This document shows, piece after piece, positions 35,860 to 39,166 of a DNA stretch of 39,166 nt (position 1 is the first letter of the stretch; the number at the start of each line of letters is the position of its first letter). The stretch is from a virus. Made by a program: the position numbers and the translations under genes. The stretch lies in the IMG/VR virus record IMGVR_UViG_3300046457_000108, positions 1-39,166 of that record; one strand, 5' to 3'. The notes beneath the pieces are model-generated. The model was not told the DNA's origin and did not search any database. It worked only from the letters and a program-made list of their open reading frames with translations.

Positions 35860-35865
35860 GTGATT
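35847..35865. promoter_or_regulatory. 19-bp immunity operator between cI and cro
   Basis: AATCGCTTGGCAAGTGATT is a dyad with an unpaired centre: left arm AATCGCTTG, right arm (complement) AATCACTTG, one mismatch. It overlaps the cro -35 box and abuts a TTGACT -35-like box (35841-35846) pointing toward the repressor gene with a weak -10. This is the expected place for CI/Cro control. A related sequence stands at 2477-2498. Confidence 0.6.
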
Positions 35866-35900
35866 GCCTAACGATGTTCGCTGCCGGCTCAATCCGGCTC

Positions 35901-36365
35901 ATGCTTACAGGCACGGAACTCGGGCGCGCAATCGAAGCCGCCCGCATCAAAAAAGGCGTCTCCAAGAAGGAGATGGCCGACCACTTCGGCGTCAAGCCGC
36001 CATCTATCCAGGGATGGGTTTCCGCCGGGACGATTGGCAAGGACAAGTTGCCGGCGCTATGGGCCTACTTCTCCGACGTAGTGGGGCCAGAGCACTGGGG
36101 GCTGCGGTCGTATCCCGGGGGCGACCAGCCTCTTTCGCCTCAACCGGCCCCGGTGCCGGCCATTGAGCAATGGCGCGTAGCTGCGGACCACCTGGCATCT
36201 CACATCTCGCGCAAAGGCATCGAGATGGACCCCGAGCTGTTCCTGATGTTTGTGGACGCAGCCATGGCCGATATGCATGAGCGGGCCAACGAGGCCCAGG
36301 CTGCAGCCATCTTTGAACGCTTGTGGCCGCTAATAAAGCGTGGTCAACGTCACGTTAATTCGTGA
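35901..36365 (+). CDS. CI-like prophage repressor without peptidase domain
   Basis: 154 residues from ATG 35901; ATG 35874 (nine more residues) is an alternative and falls just after the operator. HTH at about 17-42: KKGVSKKEMADHFGVKPPSI, QGWVSAGTIGKDKL. A Pro-rich linker (QPLSPQPAPVPAIEQ) follows, then a helical C-terminal domain (DPELFLMFVDAAMADMHERA). There is no S24/LexA peptidase domain, so induction should not depend on RecA-stimulated self-cleavage. Divergent from the Cro-like gene. Confidence 0.7.
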   Translation: MLTGTELGRAIEAARIKKGVSKKEMADHFGVKPPSIQGWVSAGTIGKDKLPALWAYFSDVVGPEHWGLRSYPGGDQPLSPQPAPVPAIEQWRVAADHLASHISRKGIEMDPELFLMFVDAAMADMHERANEAQAAAIFERLWPLIKRGQRHVNS

Positions 36366-36366
36366 T

Positions 36367-36684
36367 ATGAGATTAGGGATTCCCTACATACTTGCGACGG
36401 GGGCGCTGGCTTTTTTCACAGGCCGCGCCATACGAGCAACCGCAGTACGTAGACGAGAAATGATCCCCGCAGAACACCAAGCCGCGAAAGAAGCCGCCAA
36501 CCGATTCATGGACAAGATCACGTCAAAGATGGAAGAGGCCGAGCGGCGAACCAACAACGGCCAGGTGCAGCCGATCTACGTGATGGGCGGGACGAATGTG
36601 ATCTGCTGCGGCGGCACTCACAACCACCACAATCACAACGGCAACCAAGCCGCGTGCGCATGCCCCAGCGAGGGCGCCGCGTGA
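36367..36684 (+). CDS. Membrane-anchored small protein with His/Asn/Cys-rich tail (105 aa)
   Basis: Start ATG 36367, one base after the repressor stop; a GTG at 36340 is an alternative. One N-terminal membrane segment (LGIPYILATGALAFFTGRAI, 3-22), a charged helix (KEAANRFMDKITSKMEEAER), then a tail rich in Cys, His and Asn (VICCGGTHNHHNHNGNQAAC, ACPSEGAA) that looks metal-binding. Co-transcribed with the repressor, so probably expressed in lysogens, as with exclusion proteins (Rex-like position). No family recognised. Confidence 0.55.
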   Translation: MRLGIPYILATGALAFFTGRAIRATAVRRREMIPAEHQAAKEAANRFMDKITSKMEEAERRTNNGQVQPIYVMGGTNVICCGGTHNHHNHNGNQAACACPSEGAA

Positions 36685-36965
36685 TCGTAGAAGTTGCGGC
36701 CGGCATCCTGCTGGCCTGCGCCATATGGGCGGCGCGCGCGTACATCCTTGCCGGCTTGATGCTCGCGCTGCCAATCCTCACCATGGCTGCTGCCGGAATG
36801 GTCTTGGTCTTTCTGCTGATCCTGTTCGGCAAAGACCCATGGGAGGCCATGCAAGGCGTCGCAACGCTCTTTGGGATCGCGCTCGCATTCGGCGCCGCAG
36901 CCGCGCTCCTCGGCAGCAATGAAAGTAGCCGGCGGCGTAGCAAGCAGGGCAGCGATCAGAAGTAA
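36681..36965 (+). CDS. Polytopic small membrane protein expressed with the repressor (94 aa)
   Basis: Start GTG 36681 overlapping the previous TGA (GTGA), with GAGGG upstream; ATG 36654 is an alternative. Three membrane segments (about 3-19, 22-46, 58-80). Basic, Ser-rich tail (NESSRRRSKQGSDQK). With the upstream gene it forms a two-gene membrane pair behind cI, ending at a strong terminator. This is the classic location for superinfection-exclusion genes. Function inferred from position. Confidence 0.6.
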   Translation: MIVEVAAGILLACAIWAARAYILAGLMLALPILTMAAAGMVLVFLLILFGKDPWEAMQGVATLFGIALAFGAAAALLGSNESSRRRSKQGSDQK

Positions 36966-36984
36966 GGCTCGTTCCGCCTTTAGG

Positions 36985-37007
36985 AGCCCGCCCTGCGCGG
37001 GCTTTTT
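36985..37007 (+). terminator. Terminator closing the repressor operon
   Basis: AGCCCGC (36985-36991), loop CCTGC, GCGGGCT (36997-37003), then TTTTACC. It isolates lysogenic (cI-exclusion) transcription from the early + operon that begins at about 37050. Confidence 0.85.
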
Positions 37008-37052
37008 ACCGCCTCGGTAATGAGGCGATGACGAATTTTTAGCCACTGCCTA

Positions 37053-37082
37053 TTGACGGGCAGATAAGGCATTAGCTAATAT
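37053..37082 (+). promoter_or_regulatory. Early rightward promoter (PL-like) with overlapping dyads
   Basis: TTGACG (37053-37058), 18-base spacer, TAATAT (37077-37082): a good sigma70 match 34 bases before the first gene of the recombination operon. Inverted repeats overlap it: CTGCC/GGCAG (37046-37050, 37059-37063) around the -35 box and perfect ATTAGCTAAT (37071-37080) over the -10 box. The arms may bind CI or Cro, although they only partly resemble the 35847 operator. Confidence 0.65.
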
Positions 37083-37115
37083 TCAGTCCATCAACACACC
37101 GCCGGGAGGCGAAAG

Positions 37116-37475
37116 ATGGACACCACCACCAGCGCCGGGGCGGCGCAGGCGCCGGGCTCGCAGCTCTGCGCGGCGCGCATGGCCGGGCACCCGGTCAGCG
37201 TGGAGTACACGACAGGCAGCGATGACGGGCAGCCGTTCGTCAACGTGCTGGCGGTGCACATCGCTGGCCGGCGCATCCCGGCGCACTGGTTCGCCGAGGA
37301 CGCCATTGCCGACTTCGAGCGCGAGTGCGAAGCCGCAGAGATGGCGTGCGCTGACGACGGCACGTTCTCGCTGAGCTTCGATGAGTTCGTGGACGCCGCC
37401 GACGCCGCCAGCCGCGCCGAGGACCAGTTCATCGCCCAGCGCGACCACGCGCACTACAGCCGGGCCGCCGCATGA
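37116..37475 (+). CDS. Hypothetical early protein (119 aa)
   Basis: First gene after the PL-like promoter; GGGAGGCGAAAG precedes the ATG. Ala/Gly-rich start, then VSVEYTTGSDDGQPFVNVLA (strands) and an acidic helical C-terminus (EDAIADFERECEAAEMACAD, FDEFVDAADAASRAEDQFIA). Acidic and small, the kind of protein that might mimic DNA or inhibit host factors, but no family recognised. Confidence 0.6.
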   Translation: MDTTTSAGAAQAPGSQLCAARMAGHPVSVEYTTGSDDGQPFVNVLAVHIAGRRIPAHWFAEDAIADFERECEAAEMACADDGTFSLSFDEFVDAADAASRAEDQFIAQRDHAHYSRAAA

Positions 37476-37570
37476 GCCGCAACACCCGCCACGCGCTGGC
37501 GTATCTCGTCGCCAGCCTCGCCCTCGTCGCCGCCTGCGCGACGCCCGCAATCCTGCTCCCGGGGTTCTGA
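37472..37570 (+). CDS. Tiny hydrophobic protein (32 aa)
   Basis: ATG overlaps the previous TGA (ATGA). MSRNTRHALAYLVASLALVA then ACATPAILLPGF: short basic start and one membrane segment. LVAAC resembles a lipobox but the protein is too short to judge. A coupled start is the main evidence. Confidence 0.4.
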   Translation: MSRNTRHALAYLVASLALVAACATPAILLPGF

Positions 37571-37572
37571 CC

Positions 37573-37674
37573 ATGCGCCACGCCATCACCACATTCCGCC
37601 TGTACCGCCGCGCCAAGCTGCCGATGCTCCTGGCCCTGCGCCGTGCCGCTGCGTCACTCTGGAGCCGCGCATGA
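37573..37674 (+). CDS. Tiny basic protein (33 aa)
   Basis: ATG two bases after the previous stop, no clear ribosome binding site. MRHAITTFRLYRRAKLPMLL then ALRRAAASLWSRA: amphipathic, Arg-rich helix. It ends in ATGA shared with the next ORF. Real only if translation is coupled. Confidence 0.35.
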   Translation: MRHAITTFRLYRRAKLPMLLALRRAAASLWSRA

Positions 37675-37796
37675 GCCGCACCGCACTCGCACGCTGGCTG
37701 CGCCTGCTGTACCGCAGCCACCGCTCCCAGGGCGCCACGCCCGCCGCCGCCCGCGCCGCCGCGTTGGCCGAGTTCAACGCACCAGCACCGTTCTGA
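37671..37796 (+). CDS. Tiny basic Arg/Ala-rich protein (41 aa)
   Basis: ATG overlaps the previous TGA (ATGA). MSRTALARWLRLLYRSHRSQ then GATPAAARAAALAEFNAPAPF (21 residues, split as GATPAAARAAALAEF and NAPAPF). The form 'R-x-LYR..S.......A...A' followed by EFNAPAPF recurs in small early-phage peptides. Function unknown. Confidence 0.4.
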   Translation: MSRTALARWLRLLYRSHRSQGATPAAARAAALAEFNAPAPF

Positions 37797-37798
37797 CC

Positions 37799-38440
37799 AT
37801 GACCACCACCATGAACCAAGCCGCCGCGGCGTTCGTGAAGGCGCAAGCCGCCTTCGCCCCCGCGCTCAAGTCCAGCAGCAATCCGCACTTCAAGACCAAG
37901 TACGCCGACCTGGCCGCATGCGTCGAGGCGGTTGTGGACGCGCTCAACAGCAATGGGCTCGCCGTGATGCAGCGCCCGGCGCCCAGCGAGCGCGGCGTGA
38001 AGGTCCGCACCGTGTTCCTGCACGAGTCCGGCGCGGAGCTGGACGGCGGGGAAATCGAGGTGCCCGCGGCCAAGCAAGACCCGCAGGGCTACGGGTCGGC
38101 GCTGACCTACGCGCGCCGCTACGGGCTCATGGCCGCCTGCGGCATCGCCCCGGAGGATGACGACGCCAACGCCGGCACTCAGGCCGTGCGCGACCGCCAG
38201 CAGCAGCGCCCCGCCGCGCGCCAGCAGCCGCAGCAGGACAAGGGCGGGCAGACCATGGCGCAGCAGGTGCATCGCATCGTCACCGACGTGAAGGCCGGCA
38301 ACGCCAAGCAGCCGGCCGAGTGGCTCGCGTCGCTGGACGAGGCGGCACTGAATGCGATCTGGAAGCACATCCCCGCCGAGACGCAGGACGAGCTCACCGC
38401 GGTGTGGCCCGAAGCCGCCACCGAAGGGGCCGCAGCATGA
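37799..38440 (+). CDS. erf: ERF-family single-strand annealing protein
   Basis: 213 residues from ATG 37799. ERF core: AAAAFVKAQAAFAPALKSSS then NPHFKTKYADLAACVEAVVD (about 8-50), beta segment VKVRTVFLHESGAELDGGEI, and the conserved KQDPQGYGSALTYARRYGLM followed by AACGIAPEDDDAN. A Gln-rich linker and a small helical C-terminal domain (IVTDVKAGNAKQPAEWLASL) follow. ERF anneals single strands for phage recombination and genome circularisation. Operon partners Gp157, the HNH/Ref-like protein and NinB agree. Confidence 0.88.
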   Translation: MTTTMNQAAAAFVKAQAAFAPALKSSSNPHFKTKYADLAACVEAVVDALNSNGLAVMQRPAPSERGVKVRTVFLHESGAELDGGEIEVPAAKQDPQGYGSALTYARRYGLMAACGIAPEDDDANAGTQAVRDRQQQRPAARQQPQQDKGGQTMAQQVHRIVTDVKAGNAKQPAEWLASLDEAALNAIWKHIPAETQDELTAVWPEAATEGAAA

Positions 38441-38940
38441 GCGGGCTGACGCTGTACCAACTGGCCGCGGAGCACCGCGCGCTGGCCGACCGGCTGCAGG
38501 ACATGGAGCTTGCGCCGGAAGTGATTGCCGACACCCTGGAAGGCGAGGCCGGCGAGCTGGAAAAGAAGGCCGTGGGCGTGGTCATGGTTGCGCGCAACAT
38601 GGAAGCGAGCGCCGACGCCATCGAAGCCGCAGCCAAGGACATGATGGCCCGGGCCAAGGCCCAGCGCGCCCGCGCCGGCTGGCTGCGCGAGTACGTGCGC
38701 GGCGCGATGGAGCACACGGGCATCAAGCAGATCGAGTGCCCGCATTTCCGTGTGAGCCTGCGCGCGAATCCCGAGAGCGTGGACGTGTTCGACGCCGCCC
38801 AGGTGCCGGCGCAGTACCTCAAGACGCCCGAGCCGCCGCCGCCCGCCGTGGACAAGACCGCCGTGAAAGCCGCGCTCAAGCTGGGCCAGGACGTGCCCGG
38901 CGCGCGGCTGGTTCGCGGATCGCGGCTCGACGTGAAGTAG
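38437..38940 (+). CDS. Gp157-family phage protein
   Basis: 167 residues, ATG overlapping the erf stop (ATGA). MSGLTLYQLAAEHRALADRL starts a long helix; LEGEAGELEKKAVGVVMVAR, DAIEAAAKDMMARAKAQRAR and AGWLREYVRGAMEHTGIKQI continue it. Then come the beta segment HFRVSLRANPESVDVFD and final VDKTAVKAALKLGQDVPGAR. This is the siphovirus Gp157 pattern: coiled coil plus small C-terminal domain. It is routinely next to annealases (ERF, RecT) and was first noted with phage resistance in Streptococcus; its mechanism is unclear. Confidence 0.82.
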   Translation: MSGLTLYQLAAEHRALADRLQDMELAPEVIADTLEGEAGELEKKAVGVVMVARNMEASADAIEAAAKDMMARAKAQRARAGWLREYVRGAMEHTGIKQIECPHFRVSLRANPESVDVFDAAQVPAQYLKTPEPPPPAVDKTAVKAALKLGQDVPGARLVRGSRLDVK

Positions 38941-38942
38941 CC

Positions 38943-39166
38943 ATGTGGAGCAAGAACAAGAAGGCGCCGACCACCGCGGAGAAGCGCCATATCGAGAAAA
39001 TCAAGGGCATGCGCTGCGGGGTGTGCGACGCCCCGCCGCCGAGCGACGCCCACGAGCCCGTGCAGGGGCTGTGGTTCGCGTCGATCCCTTTGTGCAAGGA
39101 CTGCCACCAAGGCGAGCACAACGGATGGCACGGACGCCGCGCCATTTGGAATGTGCTCAAGCTGGA
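38943..39166 (+). CDS. HNH/Ref-like zinc-binding protein, N-terminal part (continues at 1)
   Basis: Starts MWSKNKKAPTTAEKRHIEKI two bases after the Gp157 stop and is open to the end of the window. The last 127 bases are the repeat copy, so the gene really continues from 39039 into 1-179. The zinc cluster (Cys25, Cys28; Cys51, Cys54, His55, His59, His63) is within the part visible here. See the entry at 1-179 for function. Confidence 0.6.
   Translation, partial: MWSKNKKAPTTAEKRHIEKIKGMRCGVCDAPPPSDAHEPVQGLWFASIPLCKDCHQGEHNGWHGRRAIWNVLKL
39040..39166. repeat. Terminal direct repeat, copy 2
   Basis: Exact copy of 1-127. Removing one copy leaves a 39,039-bp circle and an intact 91-codon gene. 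Confidence 0.95.

Noticed and set aside
37472-37570. Outer-membrane lipoprotein or o-spanin
   Set aside because: The lipobox-like LVAAC is followed by only about ten residues, and the gene is in the early operon, not with the lysis genes.

Overview
The window is a complete G+C-rich temperate bacteriophage genome. Its first 127 bases are repeated exactly as its last 127 (1-127 = 39040-39166), and one reading frame continues across the join, so the molecule closes into a circle of 39,039 bp. The exact 127-base overlap looks like an assembler k-mer, so it most likely marks circularity or circular permutation, not physical ends. Base composition, dense ATGA start/stop overlaps and protein flavour suggest a betaproteobacterial (Burkholderiales-like) host; this is inference. 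The structural set (P22-type portal, DUF5309-type capsid, adaptor, nozzle-like protein, three large internal proteins, tail fibres, no tape measure or tube) indicates a short-tailed (podovirus) particle.

Layout. (1) Immunity region, 35.4-37.1 kb: a CI-like repressor on +, divergent from a Cro-like gene on -, with a 19-bp operator between them. (2) The - strand leftward from Cro: CII-like protein, O-like initiator with iterons inside its gene, putative helicase loader, a run of small nin-type genes including a nuclease and a 30-residue zinc knuckle, and a Q-like protein at the lambda Q position. Then come terS, terL, portal, scaffold, capsid, tail and internal proteins, and lysis genes, ending at 8770. 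(3) The + strand rightward from about 37.05 kb through the circle join to 6747: an early operon with ERF annealase, Gp157, an HNH/Ref-like protein and NinB, followed by accessory genes. This mirrors the lambda PL and PR arms. (4) Between the early and late ends, where lambdoid phages carry int/att, lies a plasmid-type module (6.87-8.7 kb): a candidate replication initiator, ParA, and a small ParB-like protein with repeated DNA that looks like a centromere. No integrase, transposase-type integration system or protelomerase is visible. The simplest reading is a phage-plasmid whose prophage is a partitioned circular episome.

Two accessory systems stand out. First, at 602-2077 a DpdA/TGT-like protein and a VUT/YhhQ-family (queuosine-precursor transporter) protein are nearly adjacent in one operon with no 7-deazaguanine biosynthesis genes. 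This suggests a minimal salvage-and-modify cassette that imports a 7-deazaguanine base and inserts it into phage DNA. Second, a 1.2-kb IS200/IS605-type element (5272-6479) carries only tnpB. Its TnpB has Gly where the RuvC-II glutamate is expected. The element split a small membrane-protein gene that can be rebuilt in frame, which gives a predicted TAM and guide.

There is no stretch of more than 300 bases without a gene. The intergenic pieces hold terminators (five sharing the stem AGCCCGC/GCGGGCT), operators and promoters, described below.
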